Assembly (NCBI RefSeq): GCF_021441885.1
Contig: NZ_CP090438.1
Location: forward strand, 1,612,001 to 1,676,000
Origin: Vibrio maritimus
GTDB taxonomy: Bacteria > Pseudomonadota > Gammaproteobacteria > Enterobacterales > Vibrionaceae
DNA: 64,000 nucleotides
Direction of reading: 5' to 3'
The notes below the pieces were generated by a model, which searched no databases, was not told the DNA's origin, and worked only from the letters and a program-made list of their open reading frames with translations. The position numbers and the translations under genes are program-made. This document shows positions 9,105-17,316 of this stretch, piece by piece (position 1 is the stretch's first letter; every line of letters begins with the position of its first letter).

Positions 9105-10076
9105 TTACAGTTCTACGACCAAACTCATACCCATACGAAGCTTCACGTCATCTAACGGTCGAGCTTCAACCTCAAATGTACGCAGATCAAAGCCTTGCGT
9201 TGCATCAGTAGAACGCCAAGTTGCAAAATCACCCATTACCGCAACGTGTGTGACTTTGAACGTAACTGACTCATCGAGTGCTGGGACGTACGCTTCAAAC
9301 TCGCTGCCTTTCTCGAAGCGGTTTAATGCGTCTTCACGAACATTCAGCACGGCCCAGGTATCTTTCGTATCAATAACAGTCACCACAGGGAATCCTTGTG
9401 GTGCTAGTTCACCGCTGTGAAGTAGTACTTGAGATACTTCACCATCAAACCAAGAATGGATTTGGGTATCGGCAGCATACGCTTCTACTTCTGCCACGGC
9501 ACCCGCGGCCATACGTGCTTTTTCTGCGGCTGCTAACTTAGTTTCGTCACGTGCGCCTTCTTTCGTCATCTGGAACATTTGATATGCTGCGCTTTCGGTA
9601 TATTTTGCGGCTTGCCACTGCGTTAGTGCTTCGTCACGCTTTTGCTCAGCAACTACGCCGTCTTTATAGAGGTTATTGACGCGCAGATAAGTTTTTTCCA
9701 TCAATGCCGCAGCCGCTTTCGCTTTGCGCCATTGATCTTCTGCCGCTTGAATCTGCTGTTGTCTTGCGCCAATTTCTGCTTCTTTGGCTAATGCACCTGC
9801 CGCTTTTTGTCCGGCAACCGCCTGCTCAAGCTTGGCTTCAATCTCTGGGCTGTGAATCGTAAAGATGAGCTGTCCTTCAGACACATTATCGCCTTTACGT
9901 ACCATCACCTCATCGATACGACCCGGTACCTTAGATGAGATGCTGTACTGCTGTGATTCTATTTGACCTTGAATACGAAGAGGTGGTGTTTGGTAAGCAT
10001 CAAAGAACTTGTAGCCAACCCAGCCAATTATAGCTACAGCGCCTAATGTCACTAGTGCCGGTTTTACCTTGTTCAT
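9105..10076 (-). CDS. HlyD-family periplasmic adaptor (membrane fusion protein)
   Basis: 323 aa: an uncleaved N-terminal helix (about residues 8-26), then the first half of a lipoyl/biotinyl-like domain (SSKVPGRIDEVMVRKGDNVSEGQ), a long Ala/Glu/Lys-rich coiled-coil hairpin (about residues 75-195), and the second barrel half ending in KLRMGMSLVVEL. It resembles the EmrA/YbhG/YhiI adaptors that join an inner-membrane pump to TolC. The start overlaps the TolC-like stop by 4 nt. It should bridge the two ABC-2 permeases and the outer-membrane channel encoded here. Confidence 0.92.
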   Translation of the reverse strand: MNKVKPALVTLGAVAIIGWVGYKFFDAYQTPPLRIQGQIESQQYSISSKVPGRIDEVMVRKGDNVSEGQLIFTIHSPEIEAKLEQAVAGQKAAGALAKEAEIGARQQQIQAAEDQWRKAKAAAALMEKTYLRVNNLYKDGVVAEQKRDEALTQWQAAKYTESAAYQMFQMTKEGARDETKLAAAEKARMAAGAVAEVEAYAADTQIHSWFDGEVSQVLLHSGELAPQGFPVVTVIDTKDTWAVLNVREDALNRFEKGSEFEAYVPALDESVTFKVTHVAVMGDFATWRSTDATQGFDLRTFEVEARPLDDVKLRMGMSLVVEL

Positions 10077-11491
10077 GATGCGTCCTCAGTTCTTAGTTGT
10101 GCAGGGGTAACTGCGTTATGTTTGTACGTAGCAAAGTTGTTCATCTCACTAGAAAGTGCGAGAAGTTTGTTGAGTGATAATAGGTATTGGAAGCTTGCTG
10201 CATCCTGCTGAGTTTTTATACTGGCGAGATACAACTCGGCATCAACTACGTCGAGCGAGCGGCCTAGGCCTTGTGAGAAGGCCTTTTGACGCAGTTTTAG
10301 GTTTTCCTGCGCCAGTTGGATGCTTGAGTTTAACCCCTGAACTTCGTCTAAGGCTTGCTGCGCTTCTAGGTAGGTTTTCTCAACGAGCACGCTAAGATCC
10401 TGACGTGCTTGTTTACGCAAAAACTGAACTTGAGAAACCGCGCTGTTTGCCGCTTTCATTTGTTCGCTGCGACCCGTGTTTTCAAGCAGAGGAACGCTAA
10501 CGCCAATACCTACAAGCCAATCGGGTTTAAGCTGACTGGTTAGGGAGTCTCCGTGATATAGACTGTAGTCACCGTAGGCATAGACTTCAGGATAGTATTT
10601 GCCTTTCTCTGCCTTCATCAAGCTGCTCGCTTGTTTCTCTTTTGCATCCAGAATGGCAAGGCCAGGGTAGGTGTCTAGAGTTTGATCGACGAATGCATCA
10701 AGCGGTGGCAAATTTCGATTGATAAATAGCTCATCACGGGGTTCAACGGTTTCGGTCTGACCCAAAACTTGTGTAAGCGCAGCCTGTGCGATGTTGAGGC
10801 TGTGTTCAGCTTTTTTACGCTCGACTACCGCTTTATCAAGGGAGGCCTCGGCTTGTAAACGTTCGACACGTGCGATTTGACCTTGCTCTTCAAGCTTGAT
10901 GGCGAAATCACGGTGTTTAGTCAATCCATTTTCCACTGCCATACGAGTATCGACGACGTTTTTTGCCAAGATGACACTGAAGTAGTATTTGCTGAGATCT
11001 TCATAGCGCGCTTGTACTTCCATCGCGAGTTGGCTTTGCGCCTCTTCTTTTTTACCTTCAGCCGCGGTCTGAGCTGCAGTAATACGACCACCGGTGAAGA
11101 TAGGCCAAACAGCACGAATAGATGAGCTGAAAATGTCTTTGTGCTCTAGTGTAGAAGTCACGCCACCAAGCAAGTTACCAAGAGCTTGTCCTAAACCAGG
11201 AATATTGGGTACACCACTCAAACTATCTGCAAACTGCTGACCATTTAGTGTGACGTCTTGATCGAGGCGAGTATAGTTTGCCCCTACCGTTACTTTAGGT
11301 AGGTTGAGACTGCTTGAAGCGTCTTTTAAGTGGCCATATCGCTCTACGTTCGCGCGCTGCGCTGCTAGTGAATTGTTGTTCTGTTGAAGTAGTTGCCATG
11401 CTTCATCAAAAGAGACTTCAGCAGCTAAACTGCTAAATGAAAGCGTTCCTAGCAAAGCGCCCAAAGCCAATGGCAGGGACTTGATCTTCAT
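10073..11491 (-). CDS. TolC-family outer-membrane efflux channel
   Basis: 472 aa with a cleavable signal (MKIKSLPLALGALLGTLSFSSLAAE) and the repeated TolC pattern of long helices: VSFDEAWQLLQQNNNSLAAQRANV in the first half and a matching AYGDYSLYHGD/ DLSVLVEKTYLEAQQALDEV segment in the second. First gene of the export operon, so a dedicated channel rather than the general TolC. A dyad TAGAG-N6-CTCTA lies 32 nt upstream of the ATG and could be a repressor operator. No regulator gene is adjacent. Confidence 0.92.
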   Translation of the reverse strand: MKIKSLPLALGALLGTLSFSSLAAEVSFDEAWQLLQQNNNSLAAQRANVERYGHLKDASSSLNLPKVTVGANYTRLDQDVTLNGQQFADSLSGVPNIPGLGQALGNLLGGVTSTLEHKDIFSSSIRAVWPIFTGGRITAAQTAAEGKKEEAQSQLAMEVQARYEDLSKYYFSVILAKNVVDTRMAVENGLTKHRDFAIKLEEQGQIARVERLQAEASLDKAVVERKKAEHSLNIAQAALTQVLGQTETVEPRDELFINRNLPPLDAFVDQTLDTYPGLAILDAKEKQASSLMKAEKGKYYPEVYAYGDYSLYHGDSLTSQLKPDWLVGIGVSVPLLENTGRSEQMKAANSAVSQVQFLRKQARQDLSVLVEKTYLEAQQALDEVQGLNSSIQLAQENLKLRQKAFSQGLGRSLDVVDAELYLASIKTQQDAASFQYLLSLNKLLALSSEMNNFATYKHNAVTPAQLRTEDAS

Positions 11492-11522
11492 GAATGCTCC
11501 AAACCGATGTTAAAAAATTATC

Positions 11523-11538
11523 TAGAGTATATGCTCTA
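11523..11538. promoter_or_regulatory. Dyad upstream of the export operon
   Basis: TAGAG (11523-11527)-TATATG-CTCTA (11534-11538), a 5+5 inverted repeat with a 6 nt centre immediately upstream of the TolC-like gene. Size and position suit a dimeric repressor, but the binder is unknown. Confidence 0.4.
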
Positions 11539-11637
11539 ATAAAATAGTGTGCAATAACCTAAATATAGTTGGTATTTCACTAATAGCGTGTGTATGTCTC
11601 TGTTTTTTCGAATTTATTGAAGGAGAAAATTAGAACG

Positions 11638-11673
11638 AAAAAAAGCAAAGCCGGGAGAGACTTTGCTTTTTGC
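11638..11673. terminator. Terminator after small minus-strand gene
   Basis: AAAGCAAAG / CTTTGCTTT stem with A and T runs on the two flanks, so it can act in both directions. It lies 16 nt past the stop of the 79-aa minus-strand gene. Confidence 0.75.
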
Positions 11674-11688
11674 TAGCGAATTAAACAA

Positions 11689-11928
11689 TTAATCGTGGGA
11701 GGGGCAGACATAACCCGCCCGCCACAATAAGTGTTTTGATTTGAGAAGTGCTTTTAACACTTCGCTACCCGACATTTGAGGAGAAGCGAACGAGACTTGA
11801 ACGTCTTGATCTAATTCGTCCTCAGCCGAGTTGGTGGTTTGGTAAGCCCTCACATGCGTAAAGGTTGCACGTCGATTGCGCGACAGCAAAGCTCTATCTA
11901 GGCAAATTCCAAAACAGTCACGTTCCAT
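11689..11928 (-). CDS. Small hypothetical protein, 79 aa
   Basis: Unrecognised cytoplasmic protein, basic at the N-terminus (RALLSRNRRATFTHVRAY) with a C-terminal GYVCPSHD. No signal peptide, no membrane segment, four cysteines. Support for a real gene is a good ribosome site (AAGGGA, 8 nt before ATG on the minus strand) and a terminator directly behind it. The gene stands alone between the export operon and the CitAB-type pair. No function can be proposed. Confidence 0.5.
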   Translation of the reverse strand: MERDCFGICLDRALLSRNRRATFTHVRAYQTTNSAEDELDQDVQVSFASPQMSGSEVLKALLKSKHLLWRAGYVCPSHD

Positions 11929-12151
11929 AATCTATTCCCTTATCATAGTTCTAGTAATTATTGGTTACGGTTATTACTGCTTCATTGCTATTTTATTTTT
12001 ATTGTCTGACTCGATGGCCTACGACTAGTTACATCTTTTTAACGTGTCTTGAGTCTCAGTATTCGGGGAAGCCGAGATTCAACCTAGTCAACTGACACTT
12101 CATACTATACGAAAGTGGTAGGTGAGAGTTCTAAAATTAATCTAAAAATGA

Positions 12152-12167
12152 TGTGATCTTGATCAGG
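12152..12167 (+). promoter_or_regulatory. Possible CRP-like site upstream of the kinase gene
   Basis: TGTGA (12152-12156)-N6-TCAGG (12163-12167): one perfect and one partial half-site, ~170 nt before the kinase start. The remainder of the 11929-12333 gap is AT-rich non-coding DNA; I see no other gene in it. Confidence 0.3.
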
Positions 12168-12333
12168 TTAAAGAGTGAACAGCGATGCAACGATTTGAGT
12201 GTGTAACCTGATGTTAACGTACGTTGATAATCGTTAATCATTCGAAAATAGCCTAGGAGTTCACAGAACCACATTCACAGAGATGCCGTCATGTTACAGC
12301 ACTGTTACAGTGTTTGCCTTAGGGAGAGTGAAC

Positions 12334-13953
12334 ATGAAATGGAACCAGATAAGTTTTCGATACCGAATGCTGATTATCATGACAGTGTCGGGATTGCTGC
12401 AGTTGCTTGTCTTGACGTTAGCGGGATTTAGTTACATTAAACAATCTCAAGAAGAGGAAATGGGGCTTAAGGCTAAAGGCGTTGCCACATTTCTCGCCCA
12501 ATCCTCTTCCGTAATCCACATGATTCAGTACGATACATCGTCCCTCATGCAAGCACGCTATAGAGGCCTCACCGAGATGATTGGTGCAGCCTTTATCGTG
12601 ATTGGTGACAAAGATGGTATTCGTCTGATTCACCCTGTTGATGAGCGAATTGGTCTACCGATGAAAGGGGGGGATAATGATCTCGCGCTTATCCACGGAA
12701 AGTCTTACGTCTCGTTCGCAGAAGGCTCCCTTGGTAAATCCGTTCGAGGCAAAGCCGCCGTCTTCGACGAAGATGGCAATGTTATCGGTGTTGTCTCTGT
12801 TGGTTATTTGCTCGACCGATTACAAGATCGAATCGAGCCTTATCTATTGTTTTTGATAGGCATGGCAATACTCGTTTTGATTGCCAACGCCATCATCTCT
12901 TATTTCATCTCACGACGTTTCCAAAAAGCTATTCTTGGTTTTGAACCAGAGGAGATTGGTCGTCTCTATGGTGAGCTTGATGTCACCATGAGCACCATTA
13001 AAGAGGGTGTGATCAGTATCGATACCCATGGTGTGCTTCGTTCTATTAATACCAGTGCTTGTGAGATTTTAGGACTCACAAAAGAAAAGGTGATGAATCA
13101 GCCTTTAACCCGCGTTCTACCGAACTCAGACCTTCAATCTTTGATCGACAGTCAAGAAACTGACCACGATATTGAGTTGTACCTAAATCAACAGCGAATT
13201 GTTGCGAACCGCAGTCCGATTCTTGTTGACGGTAAAGTAATTGGAGCCGTGTCGAGCTTCCGACTAAGAGATGAGATTAGCGAACTAACCGACCAGCTCT
13301 CTCAGACTAAAGCCTATGCAGAGATGCTTCGTTCACAAACGCACGAACATCGCAATAAGCTCAATACCATTAGTGGGCTGGTACAAATGGGTGAAGTCGA
13401 AGCGGTTCAAAGCTTGATAGGTCAAGAAACTGAACACTATCAACAGCTTATTGAGTTTTTGAGAGAAACAGTAAAAGACCCGCTTATTGCAGGTATGTTG
13501 CTGGGTAAAACAGAGCGGGCTCGAGAGATTGGCTTGTCATTGCTTGTTGACGAAGAATCTAGGCTAGAGCCTTTACCAGAAAATATTAATGCTGATGACC
13601 TCGTCACTATTTTGGGTAACTTGATCGACAATGCGTTCGACGCCACACAATCGGCAATAAAAGCCGCGCCTAATGAGCGTTTTGAGCGCGCCCAAATAGA
13701 GATATCGATCAGTGATTTTGGCAACGAGATTATATTAGAAGTATCAGACAAGGGATGCGGCTTACCCAAACACCTTGATGTTGATGCATTGACGACGCGG
13801 GGTGTATCGAGTAAATCGGCACACAACCGTGGTGTAGGGCTGTTCTTGGTTAAACAACTCACAGAACGATACCAAGGGCAGCTAGAAATGATAGAAAACG
13901 ACACCATGGGCACGCGCGTGACCATTTATATTCCGAAGGATGGATTAGCATGA
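12334..13953 (+). CDS. CitA/DcuS-type sensor histidine kinase
   Basis: 539 aa from ATG 12334 (AGGGAG 7 nt upstream; the earlier in-frame ATG at 12283 lacks a site). Two membrane helices (about residues 13-35 and 170-192) flank a periplasmic PAS-like sensor with the SSVIHMIQYDTSS and GVVSVGYLLDRL blocks seen in citrate/C4-dicarboxylate sensors. A cytoplasmic PAS (about 220-320) follows, then the family's phosphorylation motif HEHRNKLN at 337-344, an N box (NLIDNAFDAT) and G boxes (DKGCGLP, GVGLFLVKQL). The next gene overlaps by 4 nt. Facing tctABC, it probably senses citrate or another tricarboxylate; that ligand is inference. Confidence 0.92.
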   Translation: MKWNQISFRYRMLIIMTVSGLLQLLVLTLAGFSYIKQSQEEEMGLKAKGVATFLAQSSSVIHMIQYDTSSLMQARYRGLTEMIGAAFIVIGDKDGIRLIHPVDERIGLPMKGGDNDLALIHGKSYVSFAEGSLGKSVRGKAAVFDEDGNVIGVVSVGYLLDRLQDRIEPYLLFLIGMAILVLIANAIISYFISRRFQKAILGFEPEEIGRLYGELDVTMSTIKEGVISIDTHGVLRSINTSACEILGLTKEKVMNQPLTRVLPNSDLQSLIDSQETDHDIELYLNQQRIVANRSPILVDGKVIGAVSSFRLRDEISELTDQLSQTKAYAEMLRSQTHEHRNKLNTISGLVQMGEVEAVQSLIGQETEHYQQLIEFLRETVKDPLIAGMLLGKTERAREIGLSLLVDEESRLEPLPENINADDLVTILGNLIDNAFDATQSAIKAAPNERFERAQIEISISDFGNEIILEVSDKGCGLPKHLDVDALTTRGVSSKSAHNRGVGLFLVKQLTERYQGQLEMIENDTMGTRVTIYIPKDGLA

Positions 13954-14633
13954 GTGACTTAACTCGAGTCATGATAATAGAAGACGATCTTAAGATCGCT
14001 GAACTGCATCGCCGTTATCTAGAGCAGATGGGTGGTTTTGAAGTGGTTGGTATTGCGACCTCGAAAGCCGACGCCGAAATGCAGTTGGAAGTTTTGGAAC
14101 CTGAACTTGTGATGCTAGACGTCTATTTACCAGATGGTACAGGCATTGAGATTTTGACGCATATCCGAGCGCTGAACCAAGAGTGCGATGTGATACTGAT
14201 TACTGCTGCACGCGATGTCGAGACACTGCAGCATGCTATGCGTGGTGGTGTGATTGATTATCTACTGAAACCAGTGATGTTCCCACGGTTAGAAGCCGCT
14301 CTTAAAAAATACCAGAAGAGGACGGCAAAGCTGCATGACGCTGACGGCCTTAACCAGTCTTTAGTCGATGAGATGATGCAAGCGAATAGCTCTGAGTCGA
14401 GCTCCGATCAGCGTTTACCAAAAGGGATCGACGGCGTTACCCTGGAGAAAATACGAGCACTTTTCAAAGAAGACAGCCTGTATACAGCCGATGAAGCAGG
14501 GGAGTGTATCGGTGCCAGCCGTACTACCGCAAGGCGTTACCTGGAGTTCTTAATTGGTACTGGGGAGCTTGAAGCTGACGTAAACTACGGGTCGGTAGGT
14601 AGACCGGAGCGTTGTTATCGGAGGCAGCATTAA
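13950..14633 (+). CDS. CitB/DpiA-family response regulator
   Basis: 227 aa. Receiver domain at residues 1-125 with acidic pair near E10-D11, phosphoacceptor D57 in VMLDVYLPDGTG and conserved K in DYLLKPV. The C-terminal helix-turn-helix (YTADEAGECIGASRTTARRYLEFL, with a wing containing GSVGRPERCYR) is that of the CitB/DcuR group rather than OmpR or NarL. Its ATGA overlap with the kinase gene makes an operon. The nearest plausible target is the convergent tct locus, whose promoter is however 3.7 kb away; the DAACS symporter is another candidate. Confidence 0.92.
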   Translation: MSDLTRVMIIEDDLKIAELHRRYLEQMGGFEVVGIATSKADAEMQLEVLEPELVMLDVYLPDGTGIEILTHIRALNQECDVILITAARDVETLQHAMRGGVIDYLLKPVMFPRLEAALKKYQKRTAKLHDADGLNQSLVDEMMQANSSESSSDQRLPKGIDGVTLEKIRALFKEDSLYTADEAGECIGASRTTARRYLEFLIGTGELEADVNYGSVGRPERCYRRQH

Positions 14634-14660
14634 CAAGAGCTTGCTGTTTATCACTCAACA

Positions 14661-15016
14661 AAAATAGGCGATGCGACGTTAGGAGCTAGCCTTTAGTTCT
14701 CCCCCTTAATAAGGGGGAGTTAGAGGGGGTAAAGCGGACCTACAATTAGCGCCTGTAACTCGGTTTGGCGTCCGCGTTCCCACCCCTCCCAGCCTCCCAG
14801 CCTCCCAGCTACGCGCCCCGCTTGCAAGGGGAGGAGCTAATGCTCGCTGTCGCGTAGCTAACTAAAAAGGCGATGTGACGATAGGAGCTAGCCTATGGTT
14901 CTCCCCCGTGATAAGGGGGAGCTAGAGGGGGTAAAGCGGACTTACAACTTGCGCCTGCAGCTCGATTTAGCCTTCGTGTTTCCTCTCCACCTAGTCTCCC
15001 CTTAGTTAGGGAAGGA
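14661..15016. repeat. Two tandem ~200 bp non-coding repeat units
   Basis: Unit 1 (from about 14661) and unit 2 (from about 14863) are offset by 202 nt. Both contain AGGCGATG, AGGAGCTAGCCT, a CTCCCCC...GGGGGAG palindrome, TAGAGGGGGTAAAGCGGAC, a GCGCCTG segment and a trailing C-rich/G-rich palindrome ending in AGGAGC. They fill the gap between the response regulator and tctA. There is no ORF, and the imperfect identity suggests an old duplication of a REP/MITE-like element. The palindromes could also terminate either flanking operon. Confidence 0.75.
14785..14808 (+). repeat. Three tandem copies of CCTCCCAG
   Basis: Exact 8 bp unit repeated three times inside repeat unit 1 and absent from unit 2, so likely a local slippage expansion. 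Confidence 0.85.
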
Positions 15017-15035
15017 GCAAACAGTAACCACTTCT

Positions 15036-16562
15036 CTATGACTCAACCTTCTTCGGCTGATTGAACCACTTCTTAACCACAGACAGCAGCGCTGGACCCA
15101 CAAGTACCAATACCGCAAGTACCGTAAACGTCATCGTGATAGGACGTTCCCACAAGAAGCTAAGCTCACCATCACTAATCATTAGCGCACGTCGAAGGTT
15201 CTCTTCCATCAAACCACCGAGAATAAAGCCGAGCAGCAGCGGGGCAAGTGGGAAGTTTGCGAGTCGTAATGCTATTGCGCCCATTGCAATCAACAGCATG
15301 ATAAACACATCCATAGTGTTGAATGAAACTAGGTAAACACCGGTGATCGAGAAGAACAAAATCATTGGTAGCAGAACAGTTCTCGGAACCGCCAACAGTT
15401 TAGAGATATAAGGAATCAGCGGTAGATTCAAAATCACTAGGACAATGTTACCAAAGTACATCGAAATGATGACCGACCAAAAGACATCAGGGTGTTCGAC
15501 AAACAGGCGTGGACCAGGCTGGATGCCGTAGGCGATCAAAGCACCCAACATGATTGCTGTAGTACCAGAACCTGGAATACCCAGTGTTAGCAGTGGTACG
15601 AATGAGCCACTTGATGCGGCATTATTAGCTGATTCTGGGGCAACTAAGCCTCGAATACTACCTTTACCAAACTCTTCACGCTTATCTTTTGGTGCGAGGT
15701 TGCGCTCCATACCATAAGAGAGGAAAGCGGCAATCGTCGCACCTGCGCCAGGGAGTACGCCAGTAAAGAAACCAAGAATAGAAGAGCGAATAGAAACAGG
15801 CGCCACTTCTTTGACTTCTTCTTTGGTTACTTTCATGCTGCCGATGTCACTCAGCTTTTTCTGTTCATCTTGGCGAGTATCTTGTTGTGGCTTGAGTATG
15901 CCCATTAAGGTTTCACCCAGAGCGAAGGTAGCCATCGCTAGTAGTAGGAAGCTAAATCCATCCATTAGGTCAGTAAGACCAAAGGTGAATCGCTCAACGC
16001 CAACCCCTTTATCAATACCAACGGTAGAGAGCATGAGTCCTAGAACTACCATCATCCATGCTTTCAGCACCTGACCTTTACCTGCAAAAGCGGCGACCGC
16101 AGATAGACCAAGAAGCATCAGTGCAAAGTAGTCTGAAGATTGGAAGCTAAGCGACACTTTTGCCAGTGCTGGAGCTGCAAACAACAGCATGATCGCTGAC
16201 AACGTACCACCGGTAAACGATGAGTAAGCTGCGAGGGCGAGGGCTTTACCCGCTTGACCTTTCTGAGCCATAGGGTAGCCATCAAAAGCGGTAACTACTG
16301 TTGAAGAACAGCCCGGAGCATTAATTAGAATTGATGAGGTCGAGCCTCCAAAAACGGCACCATAATACACACCTGCCATCAAGATAAGGCCTGATGAAGG
16401 ATCTAGCCCATAGGTAATAGGGATCATGAGTGCAATAGCTGAAATAGGACCAAGCCCTGGAAGCATGCCGATAAATGTACCTACAAAGCAACCAACGATG
16501 ACCATCATGATGTTCATCGGCATGACCGCCGTCGAGAGACCTTGTAAAATTCCGTCTAACAT
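15036..16562 (-). CDS. tctA: Tripartite tricarboxylate transporter, large membrane subunit TctA
   Basis: 508 aa with about twelve hydrophobic segments; the usual length for TctA. The N-terminal half carries GTFIGMLPGLGPISAIALMIP and the second half repeats a related block, GFFTGVLPGAGATIAAFLSYG, the internal duplication typical of this family. It moves substrates delivered by TctC across the inner membrane using an ion gradient. It starts 9 nt after tctB (AGGA ribosome site) and is the last gene of tctCBA. Citrate is the type substrate; the real one is not readable from sequence. Confidence 0.94.
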   Translation of the reverse strand: MLDGILQGLSTAVMPMNIMMVIVGCFVGTFIGMLPGLGPISAIALMIPITYGLDPSSGLILMAGVYYGAVFGGSTSSILINAPGCSSTVVTAFDGYPMAQKGQAGKALALAAYSSFTGGTLSAIMLLFAAPALAKVSLSFQSSDYFALMLLGLSAVAAFAGKGQVLKAWMMVVLGLMLSTVGIDKGVGVERFTFGLTDLMDGFSFLLLAMATFALGETLMGILKPQQDTRQDEQKKLSDIGSMKVTKEEVKEVAPVSIRSSILGFFTGVLPGAGATIAAFLSYGMERNLAPKDKREEFGKGSIRGLVAPESANNAASSGSFVPLLTLGIPGSGTTAIMLGALIAYGIQPGPRLFVEHPDVFWSVIISMYFGNIVLVILNLPLIPYISKLLAVPRTVLLPMILFFSITGVYLVSFNTMDVFIMLLIAMGAIALRLANFPLAPLLLGFILGGLMEENLRRALMISDGELSFLWERPITMTFTVLAVLVLVGPALLSVVKKWFNQPKKVES

Positions 16563-16571
16563 AATGGTGTC

Positions 16572-17069
16572 CTACCAAATCGTGAAGATGAGCCCAGGTT
16601 CTAGATAGATATCCAGACCTTGAGTGAGTAATAGATAAAAACCGATGACAAATGGGAACGATGCGCCAAACAAGATGGGTTTTCTGCGCTCACCCAATAA
16701 ATAGAATCCCGCCAATAGGAAAAAGCTGGTTGCCAATACAAAGCCAAGGTAGGTGAGACCTAATCCATAACCCGCCATTAGAACCAAGAAACCAATGAGT
16801 AGTTTCCAGTTAAAAGAGGCTTCGACCGCACTTTTCTGATCAGGCTGACCAGTAATCAATAACAAAACAGACAGACCGATACCAACAAAGGTTAATATGG
16901 TTGGTAGGGTTCGAGCAGTAAAGGGTTCGTACTCATCCCCAGGAAACATGGGAATTAACGATGTTTGGTATCCATAGCACAAGCATAGAATCAAAAATAT
17001 CATCGCACCTACACGATCACGAGACAGCAGGTTCTCTTTCGTGAACAGCTTTGAGGTGAAATCAGACAT
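16572..17069 (-). CDS. tctB: Tripartite tricarboxylate transporter, small subunit TctB
   Basis: 165 aa, four predicted membrane helices, matching the poorly conserved TctB subunits that pair with TctA. Helix one is VGAMIFLILCLCYGYQTSLIP and the last is FGASFPFVIGFYLLLTQG. A TGGAG ribosome site lies 6 nt before the start. The gene sits between tctC and tctA in the standard C-B-A order. The assignment depends mostly on position and topology. Confidence 0.9.
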   Translation of the reverse strand: MSDFTSKLFTKENLLSRDRVGAMIFLILCLCYGYQTSLIPMFPGDEYEPFTARTLPTILTFVGIGLSVLLLITGQPDQKSAVEASFNWKLLIGFLVLMAGYGLGLTYLGFVLATSFFLLAGFYLLGERRKPILFGASFPFVIGFYLLLTQGLDIYLEPGLIFTIW

Positions 17070-17099
17070 AACTCACTCCAAATAGTGAATAGAGAAAAG

Positions 17100-17260
17100 G
17101 CCGTATATAAGGGGTCGTTGAGTGGCGACCAAGCGGATAAACAAACTCAGGACAAAGTGGGTCTACCCAGATAAACCTATCCCCAGGAGATTAAGGGGGC
17201 AGTACTGCAAGTGTGGACAATTGTGAACTGAAGGATTCAAAACTGCCTCTTATATACGGC
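17100..17260. repeat. 12 bp inverted repeat in the tctC-tctB gap
   Basis: GCCGTATATAAG (17100-17111) is matched exactly in inverted form by CTTATATACGGC (17249-17260), 137 nt apart. In the tct mRNA the arms could pair and close off the intergenic stretch, which would favour high tctC and low tctBA expression. It could equally be the ends of a decayed mobile element. Confidence 0.55.
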
Positions 17261-17316
17261 AAAATTGGTAATAGGAGGAGCGATGCTCCTCCACTAAGCT
17301 TAAGTACGTAAGCGGT

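Noticed and set aside
13440..13925. 161-codon minus-strand frame opposite the kinase gene
   Set aside because: Lies wholly antisense to a well-supported catalytic domain; serine-rich composition typical of a shadow frame, no ribosome site.
14785..14808. Three CCTCCCAG units considered as a CRISPR or VNTR
   Set aside because: No spacers and no cas genes; too short for CRISPR, and it is just slippage within the repeat element.
14661..15016. The repeat region as an insertion sequence
   Set aside because: No transposase reading frame and no clear terminal inverted repeats with target duplication.
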